A DNA stretch of 64,000 nt from Photobacterium obscurum (lineage in GTDB: Bacteria > Pseudomonadota > Gammaproteobacteria > Enterobacterales > Vibrionaceae). The notes under the pieces are model-generated. The model saw only the letters and a program-made list of their open reading frames with translations, did no database searches and was not told the origin of the DNA. Below are positions 47,920 to 57,813 of the stretch, in pieces (within the stretch, counting starts at the first letter, position 1; each line of letters begins with the position of its first letter). The stretch covers positions 62,001 through 126,000 of the forward strand of contig NZ_JAKRRW010000001.1 in assembly GCF_026191635.1 (NCBI RefSeq). The letters are read 5' to 3'. Both the position numbers and the translations under genes were made by a program.

Positions 47920-48916
47920 ATTCTTCCTTTACCTCAATAATCCGGTTAATAATGGCTTCAGCTTCAGCTTGTGGCAACTCTGCATCGACAGGCAGATACC
48001 ACCAGTTTGGCTGAGCGAAAGCGTGGCATTTCACCGCATCTTTCTCAGTCATTACTAAATGCTGGCCTTGCTGGGCCAAGTGTTGTAATTCTTGCTCGGA
48101 GAAGGCCTGGTGATCAGCAAATGGCTGACAAACAACAGGGGTCACTCCCAGCACGTTTAATGTATTAAAGAACCGGGGAGGATGGCCAATGCCAGCCATC
48201 GCAACCACATCAGCCAGCTCCGAAACTGGCTTGCGTTCACCGGTTTTCAAGTTGACCAATGGCGAAGGCTGGAGTTGCATTTGCGCCTCGCCCGAATGTG
48301 CCTGGCCACCGTTACAAATCAAATAGTCAACCTCAGCCAAACGTTCGCACGATTCACGCAGAGGTCCCATCGGGATTAGCTGTTGATTACCAAAGCGACG
48401 TTGGCCGTCAATCACCACGATTTCGATATCACGCTCAAGAGCATAGTGCTGCAGGCCATCATCGGTAATGATGACATCCACCCCTTGCTTTAACAGTAGC
48501 TGTACCGCTTCGGCGCGCTTCGGTGACACTGCCACGGGAGCGCCGGTACGGCGGTGGATCAAAACAGGTTCGTCTCCCGCTTCAGCCGTTGAGGCCTCCA
48601 TATTTACCGGATAAGGATAATAAGGAGCTTTAGCTCCGTATCCCCGAGAAACAACCCCAGGCTTTAACCCTTTGGCCTGCAACTGCTCAACCAGCCATAC
48701 CACCACTGGTGTTTTGCCGTTGCCTCCTGCTGTAATGTTTCCCACCACCACGACGGGTACCGGGGCGCGGTAGGCCACTTTCTTTCCGCTCTGATACTGC
48801 TGGCGGCGATGGCGACTAATCAGGCCAAAGACCTTACTCAGTGGCCAAAGCAATGGTTTGAGCAATAATCCTGCCGGGTGTTGCTCAAACCATATTCTTT
48901 CAATGAAGTTGGCCAT
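47900..48916 (-). CDS. lpxK: Tetraacyldisaccharide 4'-kinase LpxK
   Basis: Phosphorylates the 4' position of the lipid A precursor at the inner membrane. It has 338 residues (E. coli 328). An N-terminal amphipathic/hydrophobic segment ([20 protein letters not shown]) precedes the P-loop region [16 protein letters not shown] (residues 57-72). [27 protein letters not shown] and [19 protein letters not shown] are typical. The ATG overlaps the msbA stop by one base. Confidence 0.97.
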   Translation of the reverse strand: MANFIERIWFEQHPAGLLLKPLLWPLSKVFGLISRHRRQQYQSGKKVAYRAPVPVVVVGNITAGGNGKTPVVVWLVEQLQAKGLKPGVVSRGYGAKAPYYPYPVNMEASTAEAGDEPVLIHRRTGAPVAVSPKRAEAVQLLLKQGVDVIITDDGLQHYALERDIEIVVIDGQRRFGNQQLIPMGPLRESCERLAEVDYLICNGGQAHSGEAQMQLQPSPLVNLKTGERKPVSELADVVAMAGIGHPPRFFNTLNVLGVTPVVCQPFADHQAFSEQELQHLAQQGQHLVMTEKDAVKCHAFAQPNWWYLPVDAELPQAEAEAIINRIIEVKEEYGSSSA

Positions 48917-50673
48917 TACTCACCAAACTGGATGCGATGCAGTTGGGCATAGGCACCATTTTGTGCCAATAGCTCAGCATGGACGCCCCGTTCAATAATT
49001 TCACCTTCATCAACCACCAGAATTTGATCGGCATTCTCGATGGTCGACAAGCGGTGAGCAATAACCAGAACGGTACGATCTTTCTGGAGTTCATCCAGAG
49101 CCGACTGAATAGCACGTTCAGACTCGGTATCAAGTGCCGAGGTGGCTTCATCAAGGATTAGTACCGGCGAATTTCGCAACAAGGCTCGGGCGATAGCAAG
49201 TCGCTGACGCTGACCACCCGACAGACTGACACCATTTTCACCAATCATGGTATCAAAGCCGTCATCCATTCCATTGATAAAGTCTGTGGCATAAGCAAGC
49301 TCTGCTGCTTTCTCAATTTCTTCTCGGCTATACTTTTCACCGCTCGCATAAGCAATATTGTTAGCGATGGTATCGTTGAACAGGTGTACGTTCTGCGACA
49401 CAACCGCAACCTGATCACGCAGGTTTGCCAGCTTATAATCACAAAGCCCATGGCCATCTATCGAGATTGCTCCAGAATCAATATCATAGAAGCGGGTCAG
49501 TAGGTTGGCGATAGTACTCTTACCTGAACCTGAACGCCCCACTAGTGCAAGTGTTTTTCCGGCTGGGAGCGAGAAGCTTACATTGCGTAGTGCCGGAGAG
49601 TCTTTGGTCGGATAGGTGAAAGTTACATCTTTAACTTCAATATCACCTTTTACGCGATCAGCAACATAGTCACCATGATCTTTTTCCGTTTCCAGTTCCA
49701 TTAGACCAAACAGAGTCTGGCAGGCAGCCATACCACGCTGGAACTGCGAAGTAACATTGGTAAGTGCCTTAAGCGGGCGCATCAGGCCAAACATTGCACC
49801 GAAGATCAGTGCAAAGGTACCCGGCGTCAGTTCAGCGCGAAGGGATTCAGTATTGGCAAGTACCAGCACCACAACCAAGGCCAGAGAGGCAATAACCTGA
49901 ATAACCGGATTGGCAATCGCCTGAGCCGAAACCAGCTTCATCGTCTGCTGACGCATGCGGTTACTTACCTGCTCAAAACGCTTTTGCTCGACCTGCTGAC
50001 CGCCGTAGCTAAGTACAACCTTATGGCCTTTTAGCATCTGCTCGGCAGAAGAGGTAACCGAACCCATCGCATCTTGCATATTTTTGGAAATGCGGCGAAA
50101 GCGCTTTGAAACAACCCGGATACTGATCGCGACAACAGGCGCAATAACCAGTAGGATTGCCGACAGCTGCCAGCTGTTCCAGAACATGATCGCCATCAAA
50201 GCGATAATCGTTGCGCCTTCTCTGACAAGGCTGACCAAAGCGCCACTGGTCGCAGAAGCAACCTGTTCGGAGTCATAGGTAATACGGGAAAGCAGCTTGC
50301 CCGAGGACTCCTTGTCGAAAAAGCCGACTGGCATTTTCATGAAATGATTGAACATCTGGCGGCGCAGTGTCATTACAACATTGCCAGAAACCCATGAAAG
50401 ACAATAAGTAGAAACAAAGCCACTCACTCCGCGAAGGATCATCAGACCCAGCAGGTAAAACGGCATCATTGCTAAAAAGTTTGATTCAAGGCTATCTAAG
50501 CCACCGAAACTTTCATCCATCAAAGGCTTGATCATTGAAAGCATCAGTGCGTCACTCGCGGCATTGATGATTAAAGCAACAACCGCAGCCCCCAGGCCTG
50601 CTTTATAAAGGCTGATTGATGGCCAGAGTCGCTTAAACGTATCCCAAGTGGATTGATCTGTTGGCTGTGTCAT
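48916..50673 (-). CDS. msbA: Lipid A / phospholipid flippase MsbA
   Basis: An ABC half-transporter that flips lipid A-core across the inner membrane with ATP. It has 585 residues (E. coli 582). Six membrane segments in residues 1-330 are followed by the nucleotide-binding domain, with Walker [14 protein letters not shown] near residue 380, the signature [15 protein letters not shown], and Walker [13 protein letters not shown]. It starts the operon msbA-lpxK-ycaR-kdsB; comEC ends 169 bases upstream on the same strand. Confidence 0.98.
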   Translation of the reverse strand: MTQPTDQSTWDTFKRLWPSISLYKAGLGAAVVALIINAASDALMLSMIKPLMDESFGGLDSLESNFLAMMPFYLLGLMILRGVSGFVSTYCLSWVSGNVVMTLRRQMFNHFMKMPVGFFDKESSGKLLSRITYDSEQVASATSGALVSLVREGATIIALMAIMFWNSWQLSAILLVIAPVVAISIRVVSKRFRRISKNMQDAMGSVTSSAEQMLKGHKVVLSYGGQQVEQKRFEQVSNRMRQQTMKLVSAQAIANPVIQVIASLALVVVLVLANTESLRAELTPGTFALIFGAMFGLMRPLKALTNVTSQFQRGMAACQTLFGLMELETEKDHGDYVADRVKGDIEVKDVTFTYPTKDSPALRNVSFSLPAGKTLALVGRSGSGKSTIANLLTRFYDIDSGAISIDGHGLCDYKLANLRDQVAVVSQNVHLFNDTIANNIAYASGEKYSREEIEKAAELAYATDFINGMDDGFDTMIGENGVSLSGGQRQRLAIARALLRNSPVLILDEATSALDTESERAIQSALDELQKDRTVLVIAHRLSTIENADQILVVDEGEIIERGVHAELLAQNGAYAQLHRIQFGE

Positions 50674-50820
50674 GAAAACCAGTTTTTCTTGAAGACAATT
50701 CTGCCCATTCTACTCTGTTCGGGCCGATGCACCAAATAAGTTCCAGCATACCTTCCCTAAGCTGCTCGTTATTTAGACAAATTTATCCCCAAATCGCCTC
50801 AAAGTGCTCATTTCAACAAG

Positions 50821-50838
50821 AGTCACTGGGTATATAAA
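50821..50838. repeat. Half copy of the TATACCC-type repeat end
   Basis: AGTCACTGGGTATATAAA resembles one arm of the 17691-17768 element (AGTCACTTGGGTATATAAC) with one base deleted. No partner arm is found nearby, so it may be a decayed element. Confidence 0.45.
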
Positions 50839-50842
50839 TAAA

Positions 50843-53176
50843 TTACTCCGACGCCAGCGCTCTGAACCAACTAGCTTTGACGTCCTGCCGGTATCGCTGA
50901 ACCTCAATATCGCCCGCTTTAATAGTGAGAGTTACCTGTCCGCTCTCTGCTGTACTCAGCCACACCGCCTGCTTGTCCAGGTAACGCTGCTTGATCTCGG
51001 CAGACGGCAGCTGCCAGGGATTGTATCGAGCGACGGAAACCAACGCATAATCAGGCACCATTGCTGAGAGCCATGTTGCTGTCGAAGAGGTTTTGCTACC
51101 GTGATGGGGAACGAGCAAAGCATCAGGCGCTAATGTCGGCTCAAGCTGTGCCAATAACAGCTCGGAGATAGCATCAATATCACCCGTTAATAGCACTGAC
51201 GTCGGGTTGGCAGGATTTAAGCCCCTATCACTGATTTCGATAACACAGGAATGGGGATTCGCGGCTCGTGATACCAGTTTAGGTGGCCAAAGCACCCGGA
51301 AATCAAGCATCTGCCATTGCCACAACTCACCACGGCGGCACGGCTTAAATCCATCTCGTCTATCACTACTGCGTCTCCATTCGGGCAACAAGCGTTCGTT
51401 CACCTCCTCAACACCTCCGGCATGATCGCTGTCAGCATGACTGAGTATCATGCCATCCAGTTGGCTGATGCCGTAACCGAGCAACACCGGCTCGATAACA
51501 GCAGTGGCAATACTGCCTTGTTCCCAGCGATTTCCGGTATCGTAAAGAACCGCAGCGTCATTTCGCCGGATTAACACCGCCAGGCCATGCCCGACATCCA
51601 GCATGTCGACCTGCCACTGCACTCTTGGTTTTTCGGATTCTTTGGTTAAAAGCGGTATCCCTCGCCAGCTGACAATGACCAGCACAATCACCAAATGCAA
51701 GTTTTTGAATCGCCGGAGAGGCAAGAACCAACTTAGAATTATCCAACCAATCCCCCCCAACAGATACGGCGACCAAGATAGTGACAGTTGCCACCATGCC
51801 CCCGTTGATAGTTCCGCCAGCCAGATCACAGGCGCAAGTGTAAGATCGGCCAACATCCAAAATCCGCTCGATAGTGGTGGTAACCACAAAGTCACTATTG
51901 CTGCTAAAACCAAGGGAACTGTCAGGAAACTAACCCAAGGAACCGCAAAAAAATTAATCACGGGAGCCAATGGAGATATACCACCGAACCACTGCCATTG
52001 CAGGGGCAACATCAAGAGCAACAATGCCAACTGCATCAAGGCTAGCAACCTGAGCTTGTCTCGCCAGGTAACCATCAGGGATTTTCCGCGCGAAGTATCA
52101 GAGCGCAATCCACTGATATTACACAGATAGAGAATAAATACGGCAGAAAAGGACAGCCAGAAGCCCGCCGCATAAAAAGCAAGAGGAGTCACAACCAGAC
52201 ATACCGTTAAGGCAACAAGCAGTACCTGCCAGCCAGGCCAATGGACTCGAAATCGGATTAAGCCCATGACCATAGCGCTCATCAACAGCGCCCGCTGCGT
52301 AGGAAAGCTGAATCCGGCAAGCCAAGCGTACCCCAGAGCAAACAACAGTCCAAGCCACAGGGGAAGCCACATTAACCTGTCAGTTTCAGGCGCAGCCCCC
52401 CGTATTATGCGGCCAATCCACCAGCCAAAGACAACCGCAAGACCAATATGCAGCCCCGATATTGCCATCAGATGCGAGAGCCCGCTGTCTCGCAATTGCA
52501 GCCAGTCGGTATTGCTCAACCCATCTCGAAAACCAAAACTTAATGCCAGTAAATAGGGCTGAAAATCCAAACTCTCTGTTAACTCGACAGTGCGATCAAA
52601 GGCGATCTGCCGCCATGCGGGCAGATTTTGGAACAACAACGAGTCACTCGGTGGATAGATTTTCTGGGCGGAGATCACCGCCCCCTTCCCATGTAGACCA
52701 TGCCCTAAAAAATAGCGTTCAGCATCAAAACCGGCACGGTTTACCCGGCCATACGGACGCCGCAATTTGACGTCCAGCTGCCACCGCTCTCCCTGTTTCA
52801 TTTCAACAGCATAAGGCCATTTCAGCCGAATACGAACAGGTGTCAGCATAGATATTTTGTGCTGTTCTATTGCTGACACATTAAAATCAACCTGAGTGGT
52901 TGGGATAATTGTATTTAATAGGCTACTAACTTCACCAACTATGGTAATATTTCCGCGCTCAATAGGTATCGTTCTAACGCCGTTTGCGTAGGATGTTGCT
53001 GCTATCTTCGCCACAAGCATGCCGCAAACGACCCAGATCAAGAAGTTGAGCCGAAAATAGTAAGAAACTATACAACCTATCATTAAGGCAGTAACAAACC
53101 AGATGTATTCTGGAATGAACGGCCAAAAATGAAGCGATAATATCCCTAACGCAATCCCGGCAGCGGCTTGGTTCAT
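50843..53176 (-). CDS. comEC: DNA internalisation protein ComEC/Rec2
   Basis: The inner-membrane channel for single-stranded DNA in natural transformation. About 777 residues: an N-terminal OB-like DUF4131 region (about 20-180), a competence domain with many membrane helices containing LMAISGLHIGLAVVFGWWIG, and a C-terminal metallo-beta-lactamase domain with VDMLDVGHGLAVLI, LSHADSDHAGGVEE, LLTGDIDAISE and LLVPHHGSKTSSTATWL. The frame extends upstream to 53215, but that would overlap the divergent DUF2062 gene; the ATG at 53176 (MNQAAAGIALGIL) is chosen. It is complete, so the strain has at least this competence part. Confidence 0.95.
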   Translation of the reverse strand: MNQAAAGIALGILSLHFWPFIPEYIWFVTALMIGCIVSYYFRLNFLIWVVCGMLVAKIAATSYANGVRTIPIERGNITIVGEVSSLLNTIIPTTQVDFNVSAIEQHKISMLTPVRIRLKWPYAVEMKQGERWQLDVKLRRPYGRVNRAGFDAERYFLGHGLHGKGAVISAQKIYPPSDSLLFQNLPAWRQIAFDRTVELTESLDFQPYLLALSFGFRDGLSNTDWLQLRDSGLSHLMAISGLHIGLAVVFGWWIGRIIRGAAPETDRLMWLPLWLGLLFALGYAWLAGFSFPTQRALLMSAMVMGLIRFRVHWPGWQVLLVALTVCLVVTPLAFYAAGFWLSFSAVFILYLCNISGLRSDTSRGKSLMVTWRDKLRLLALMQLALLLLMLPLQWQWFGGISPLAPVINFFAVPWVSFLTVPLVLAAIVTLWLPPLSSGFWMLADLTLAPVIWLAELSTGAWWQLSLSWSPYLLGGIGWIILSWFLPLRRFKNLHLVIVLVIVSWRGIPLLTKESEKPRVQWQVDMLDVGHGLAVLIRRNDAAVLYDTGNRWEQGSIATAVIEPVLLGYGISQLDGMILSHADSDHAGGVEEVNERLLPEWRRSSDRRDGFKPCRRGELWQWQMLDFRVLWPPKLVSRAANPHSCVIEISDRGLNPANPTSVLLTGDIDAISELLLAQLEPTLAPDALLVPHHGSKTSSTATWLSAMVPDYALVSVARYNPWQLPSAEIKQRYLDKQAVWLSTAESGQVTLTIKAGDIEVQRYRQDVKASWFRALASE

Positions 53177-53208
53177 AACCGTATTGCCAGAATAACAAAT
53201 GAATAAAA

Positions 53209-53718
53209 ATGCCAAGACAAGTTATTAGACGTTTCTTGCCAAGCCATGACGTAATCAAACGCCAAAAGGCGCTGAAGATTTTCGGCAATGTGCTTTACAA
53301 CCCCAATTTGTGGTGCCTCAACCGCCGCTCGGCCTCGGGCGCTTTTGCTGTGGGCCTGTTTATGGCATTCGTTCCACTTCCCAGCCAGATGATCATGGCT
53401 GCAGGGCTGGCAATCCTGTTCAGTGTCAATTTGCCATTGTCGGTCTGCCTGGTTTGGGTCAGCAACCCCGTGACGATGCCGGTTCTTTTCTATGGTGCCT
53501 ACAAAGTAGGAGCCTGGCTGATGAACACTCCCCATCAACCTTTTCATTTCGAACTTTCGTGGGAGTTCCTGCTGCATCAAATGAGCCAAATCGGTCCTCC
53601 TTTCCTGTTGGGCTGCGCCGTCTGTGCGGTGTTCTTCGGGTTGGTGGGCTATTTCGGTATTCGTGGCCTGTGGCGCTACTCCGTCGTGCGTAGCTGGAAT
53701 AAACGCAGATTTCGCTAG
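53209..53718 (+). CDS. DUF2062 membrane protein
   Basis: A 169-residue protein with three hydrophobic stretches (about 48-72, 80-105 and 130-150). DUF2062 signatures are MPRQVIRRFLPSHDVI, NRRSASGAFAVGLFMAFVPL and VSNPVTMPVLFYGAYKVG. The role is unknown. It is divergent from comEC with only 32 bases between the chosen starts, so the promoters must overlap the genes themselves. It ends in a strong terminator. Confidence 0.92.
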   Translation: MPRQVIRRFLPSHDVIKRQKALKIFGNVLYNPNLWCLNRRSASGAFAVGLFMAFVPLPSQMIMAAGLAILFSVNLPLSVCLVWVSNPVTMPVLFYGAYKVGAWLMNTPHQPFHFELSWEFLLHQMSQIGPPFLLGCAVCAVFFGLVGYFGIRGLWRYSVVRSWNKRRFR

Positions 53719-53735
53719 CAATAATACTCAGTCAT

Positions 53736-53765
53736 AAAAAAACCTCGCATAAGCGAGGTTTTTTT
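53736..53765. terminator. Strong terminator after the DUF2062 gene
   Basis: A7-CCTCGC (53736-53748) pairs with GCGAGG-T7 (53753-53765) around ATAA. It is suited to both strands; on the minus strand it could also stop lolE transcripts, whose gene ends at 53911. Confidence 0.93.
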
Positions 53766-53910
53766 ATATCCTGAACAAGTCACGTGCAATGATAAAATAG
53801 CGGGATGAGAATCAGCTAACAGACAACCTTGGTATAGCTTAATAGCTGACATCAAACACGGGAACAGATTCACACTATTACGCCATACACACTACACCCA
53901 ACACACTAGC

Positions 53911-55155
53911 TTACTTGGCACTGAGTACCTGCGCGGGATGCAAGGCACTTGCCCGTCTTGCCGGATACCAGGTAGCCAGCAGGCTAAGCACAATCGCTGT
54001 GGCCGTGACAATAACTACATCATGCATCGCCAGTTCCGTTGGCAGAAAATCAACAAAGTAGATATCACCGGAAAGGAATTGATGCCCAATTAACCCTTCG
54101 AGTCCTTTGATCAGCGTGGTCAAATTAATCGCCACCAATGAACCAATTGCCGAACCAAGCAGGCTTCCGACGACTCCCGAAAGAATCCCATGCCAAATAA
54201 AAATTGACTTCACCAAGCCGTCACCCGCCCCCATGGTTCGTAGGATCGCGATATCTGCCGAGCGATCTTTTACCGCCATCATTAAAGTCGACACTATATT
54301 GAAACAGGCGACACCAATCACCAACACCATCACTAGGTACATAATGGTACGTACCATCTGGATGTCTCGATACAGATAGCCATATTTCTGGGTCCAGCTT
54401 TTCAGGTAGACATAGACCGGCAACGTAAATCCGACTTCCCTGACAATAGACTGGGCATCCAGCACATTATCAACGTTGAGTGAAATACCGGAAACGCCCT
54501 CACCCATCGACAAGTACTGCTGAGCATCTGTCAGCGGAACCAGGGCAAAGTTATGATCAATCTGCCCGCCCAGCGCGAGCAAGCCTGCCACTTGCAGGCG
54601 GATCCGATGCGGCGCTTTAAGCTTGAGTGACGGATCGGGATTTGGGATCATTGCCGTTACCCAATCCCCAACTTCAATCCCGAGTTTATCGGCCACCCCT
54701 TGGCCTAAGATGACCTGTTTCTTACCCGGTGAAAGCTGATCCCAGGCATTTTCCTTGACGTAATCCGGAATCGCACTGACCTTGCGCTCTTGCTGCGGAT
54801 TCACCCCTCGTACTTCTACCGCTTTCAGGCTGCTGCCTTTTTCAAGCAGAGCCGTAAACAGAATGTACGGTGCGGCACCTGTCACCCGAGGGTGTTGCTC
54901 TACCGTTTCCAGCACCGACTGCCACTCAGTAAATGGCGGCTTTACCGCTTCGAGTTCACCATGCGGGATCACCGACAATACGCGATTTTGCAACTCCCGC
55001 TCAAAGCCGTTCATTGCCGACAGGCCAATAATGATCACCGCCACACCAACAGCAATACCGAGAGTTGACGAAATTGAGATGAACGACACCATTCGGTTAC
55101 GCTGCTTGGCCCGACTGAAGCGGCTGCCGATATAAAGAGAAAGAGGTCGAAACAT
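53911..55155 (-). CDS. lolE: Lipoprotein-releasing permease LolE
   Basis: One of the two membrane subunits of LolCDE, which releases outer-membrane lipoproteins from the inner membrane to LolA. It has 414 residues, equal to E. coli LolE. The N-terminus [20 protein letters not shown] precedes the first helix; a large periplasmic domain (about 50-270) and three C-terminal helices follow. [20 protein letters not shown] is the coupling helix region that contacts LolD. The start overlaps the lolD stop by one base. It is the last gene of lolCDE. Confidence 0.95.
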   Translation of the reverse strand: MFRPLSLYIGSRFSRAKQRNRMVSFISISSTLGIAVGVAVIIIGLSAMNGFERELQNRVLSVIPHGELEAVKPPFTEWQSVLETVEQHPRVTGAAPYILFTALLEKGSSLKAVEVRGVNPQQERKVSAIPDYVKENAWDQLSPGKKQVILGQGVADKLGIEVGDWVTAMIPNPDPSLKLKAPHRIRLQVAGLLALGGQIDHNFALVPLTDAQQYLSMGEGVSGISLNVDNVLDAQSIVREVGFTLPVYVYLKSWTQKYGYLYRDIQMVRTIMYLVMVLVIGVACFNIVSTLMMAVKDRSADIAILRTMGAGDGLVKSIFIWHGILSGVVGSLLGSAIGSLVAINLTTLIKGLEGLIGHQFLSGDIYFVDFLPTELAMHDVVIVTATAIVLSLLATWYPARRASALHPAQVLSAK

Positions 55156-55844
55156 TAGGCCCCCTCAACCAGCTCCAGCACACCGTCTTGCATGTGCATG
55201 CAACGGTCCAGTTTGCTGGCTAACTCGTTATCATGGGTAACCACCAAAAATGCGGTACCCGATTCTTTGTTGAGCTTACGCATCAAATCGTAAATCTCTA
55301 GGGCTGTTTTATGGTCGAGGTTGCCGGTCGGCTCATCGGCCAAAACCAATGACGGCTTATTGACCAGTGCACGAGCAATCGCAACACGCTGACGCTCACC
55401 ACCACTCAGCTCCGACGGGCGATGTTCATAGCGGTGGCTAAGGCCTACCTGATCAAGCATGCTCTGCGCCTGAGATTTGGCTTTGTCCGCAGAAATACCA
55501 CCGATCAAGAGTGGCATCGCCACATTTTCCATTGCACTAAAATCTGCCAACAAATGGTGAAACTGGTAAACAAACCCCACTTCCTGGTTGCGGATCTTGG
55601 CCTGCTTATTAGCATTCATCGCGTTCAGCTTCTGGCCTTTAAAGAAGACGTCACCATCGGTAGGTTCATCGAGCGCGCCCAGCAAATGCAGCAAGGTACT
55701 TTTCCCGGAGCCAGAAGCACCGATAATGCCCACCAACTCACCGGCATCAATACTGAAGCCGACGTCATTCAGCACCTCTGTCTCAATCTGAGCTTCGCGA
55801 TAGACTTTACGCAACCCATGACAAACTAATAACGAATTACTCAT
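55155..55844 (-). CDS. lolD: Lipoprotein-releasing ATPase LolD
   Basis: The ATPase of LolCDE. ATG 55844 ([15 protein letters not shown]) gives 229 residues, in line with the family; the longer frame is not supported. Walker A is [15 protein letters not shown], the LolD loop and Q-loop follow, the signature is [15 protein letters not shown], and Walker B is [12 protein letters not shown]. The start lies 8 bases inside the end of lolC, so the subunits are translated together. Confidence 0.97.
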   Translation of the reverse strand: MSNSLLVCHGLRKVYREAQIETEVLNDVGFSIDAGELVGIIGASGSGKSTLLHLLGALDEPTDGDVFFKGQKLNAMNANKQAKIRNQEVGFVYQFHHLLADFSAMENVAMPLLIGGISADKAKSQAQSMLDQVGLSHRYEHRPSELSGGERQRVAIARALVNKPSLVLADEPTGNLDHKTALEIYDLMRKLNKESGTAFLVVTHDNELASKLDRCMHMQDGVLELVEGA

Positions 55845-57045
55845 AACGCAGTGCCTCAGCAGGACGAACAGATGCCGCACGGTAGGAAGGAAAAACAGTT
55901 GCCAGCAAGCTCAATACAATGGCCCCGACAATCACTAGAACGATTTGCATTGGCTTGACCACGACTGGCAGCGAACCACCCACCATCAGCAGTTGCACTC
56001 CCAATGCAGATAAAATTGAATTTAAGTTAAAAGCCGCAATGGTTCCTAGCAGACCGCCTGATAACGCCCCAATCACCCCGCTACTGGCACCTTGAACAAT
56101 AAATACCATCAGTACTTGTCGGTTAGTCATGCCCTGAGTTTTGAGAATAGCGACTTCAGCCTGTTTCTCCATCACCACCATAATTAGTGCCGAAATGATA
56201 TTAAAGGCCGCCACGCCAATGATCAGCCCAAGCATCAGGCCCATCATGTTCTTTTCCATTTTGACCGCCTGAAAAAGCTCACCGCGCTGCTCACGCCAGT
56301 CAGACCAAACCCAATTGTTGTCAAGCGGTGCCTGTGCCAGCTCGGTTACCACAAACGGGTCATCGACAAACAACCGCCATCCTGTGATTTCCCCGGCCTT
56401 ATAACGCAATAACTTTCCGGCATCAGTGATATTAGTCAAGATCAACTGCTTATCAACGTCAGAACCTGTGTTAAAAGTCCCTTCTACCACAAAATTCCGC
56501 TGGCTAGGTATACGCCCCAAGGGCGTGTACTGACTGGCACTGGTCACCATCAGACGAACCTTGTCACCAACCTTAACGCTCAGCTGAGTAGCCAGAGACT
56601 GGCCAAGGATAATGCGGTAACGGCCCGGAGTCAGGTTCGCCACATCCCCCTGAGTAACATGGTAGCTGACCGGCTCGAAAGCCGTGGGCTCTACACCGAG
56701 CAGCAAGCCAGCAGATAAGGACGAGGCACTCTGCAAAACCGTTTCACTGCGGGTCAGCGGGGTTACCATAGAAACATAAGGCAATTGGGTTAATGATACT
56801 GGCGGTTCATCGCCCAACACCATTCTGCCGTTAGGCTGGGATATTACCGCCTGTGGCATGACGCCGAGGATACGCTCTTTGAGTTGCTGCTCAAAGCCGT
56901 TCATTACCGAGAGAACCGTCACTAGGGCTAAGACCCCGATCGTGATCCCTGCCGTAGACATATAGGATACAAAGCGGCTGAAGCGATCGCCGGAGCGGCC
57001 TCTCAAATACCGCAGACCTATAAAGAAAGAGACTGGATGAAACAT
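55837..57045 (-). CDS. lolC: Lipoprotein-releasing permease LolC
   Basis: The second membrane subunit of LolCDE, which also recruits LolA. ATG 57045 ([17 protein letters not shown]) gives 402 residues (E. coli 399); 13 further codons upstream are open but unlike the family. It has the same layout as LolE, with a first helix near 24-45, a periplasmic domain, and three C-terminal helices. [20 protein letters not shown] is the coupling region. It is the first gene of lolCDE, divergent from the PilZ gene. Confidence 0.95.
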   Translation of the reverse strand: MFHPVSFFIGLRYLRGRSGDRFSRFVSYMSTAGITIGVLALVTVLSVMNGFEQQLKERILGVMPQAVISQPNGRMVLGDEPPVSLTQLPYVSMVTPLTRSETVLQSASSLSAGLLLGVEPTAFEPVSYHVTQGDVANLTPGRYRIILGQSLATQLSVKVGDKVRLMVTSASQYTPLGRIPSQRNFVVEGTFNTGSDVDKQLILTNITDAGKLLRYKAGEITGWRLFVDDPFVVTELAQAPLDNNWVWSDWREQRGELFQAVKMEKNMMGLMLGLIIGVAAFNIISALIMVVMEKQAEVAILKTQGMTNRQVLMVFIVQGASSGVIGALSGGLLGTIAAFNLNSILSALGVQLLMVGGSLPVVVKPMQIVLVIVGAIVLSLLATVFPSYRAASVRPAEALRYE

Positions 57046-57234
57046 AAATGAAGTCGAAACCACCCTGTTAAAAACTGCCAGCAAGAATACCCGTTGCAGC
57101 CTGTGATTACCATGCAGTGCCGTAAAACTAATGTAAAAACAGAGGGTAAAATAAGCACAGTGACAGTACTGAGCTTGCTCGAAGGCGATGTGTAAGTGAT
57201 AATCGAAGAATAGTTAAATTATCACGAGTATGAC

Positions 57235-57807
57235 ATGAATCAGGATGAGTATTTTTCGGTACATACCGGGCTAACCATCAATGTTGAGCCGCTAGCACAA
57301 GGCGAGCAGCTTCCCGACGCGTTGGCATTTAGCCAGGAAATTCCGCCCTTGTTTCGTGTTGCCAGCGAATGCTCCGGCCTAGAAGAAGGTGTCGAGCAGT
57401 CCCTTGCCAACTTAGTCAAAGACGATAGCAAGCCTCTGCTTGACTATCTGGCGGCACAAAACAGCAAGATTAACTTATTGCTGTCTTTTGTGCTGTCACA
57501 ACAAGATGATCCGGCATTACGCTATACCACTGAAACCTTTGGTGCCAGCAGACTCACATTTTTATCGAAAAACGCCTTTTCGGTCGGCAGCCTAGCTCGG
57601 GTTAAGCTATTTTTAGACAAGCCACCTGCAGCCGTTTACTGCTACGCCGAAGTCATAGACAGCCAGGCTAAGAACGGGCTATTTGAGATCACGCTCAAGT
57701 ACAACCGGCTGCTGGAAGATGATCGGGATTTGCTGATACGTGCAGCCCTTTATATCCAACAGAAACTACTGCGCCAGCGCGCCCAACAGCGAACAGATAC
57801 CCAATAA
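57235..57807 (+). CDS. PilZ-domain-like protein (Vibrio PlzB position)
   Basis: A 190-residue cytoplasmic protein. The N-terminal half (1-105) is helical, with no named domain known to me. The C-terminal half has the beta-barrel order of a PilZ domain (ASRLTFLSKNAFSVGSLARV, YCYAEVIDSQAKNGLFEITL, LEDDRDLLIRAALYIQQKLL). The place directly before mfd is that of V. cholerae VC1885 (plzB). The two c-di-GMP motifs (RxxxR and D/NxSxxG) are not visible: SKNAFSVGS stands where the second should be. The protein therefore may not bind c-di-GMP. The stop is 6 bases before the mfd start. Confidence 0.8.
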   Translation: MNQDEYFSVHTGLTINVEPLAQGEQLPDALAFSQEIPPLFRVASECSGLEEGVEQSLANLVKDDSKPLLDYLAAQNSKINLLLSFVLSQQDDPALRYTTETFGASRLTFLSKNAFSVGSLARVKLFLDKPPAAVYCYAEVIDSQAKNGLFEITLKYNRLLEDDRDLLIRAALYIQQKLLRQRAQQRTDTQ

Positions 57808-57813
57808 ATACTC

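Noticed and set aside
53177-53240. CRP-S (TfoX-dependent) site upstream of comEC
   Set aside because: No TTGCGA...TCGCAA-like pair is present in the gap or in the first bases of the divergent gene.
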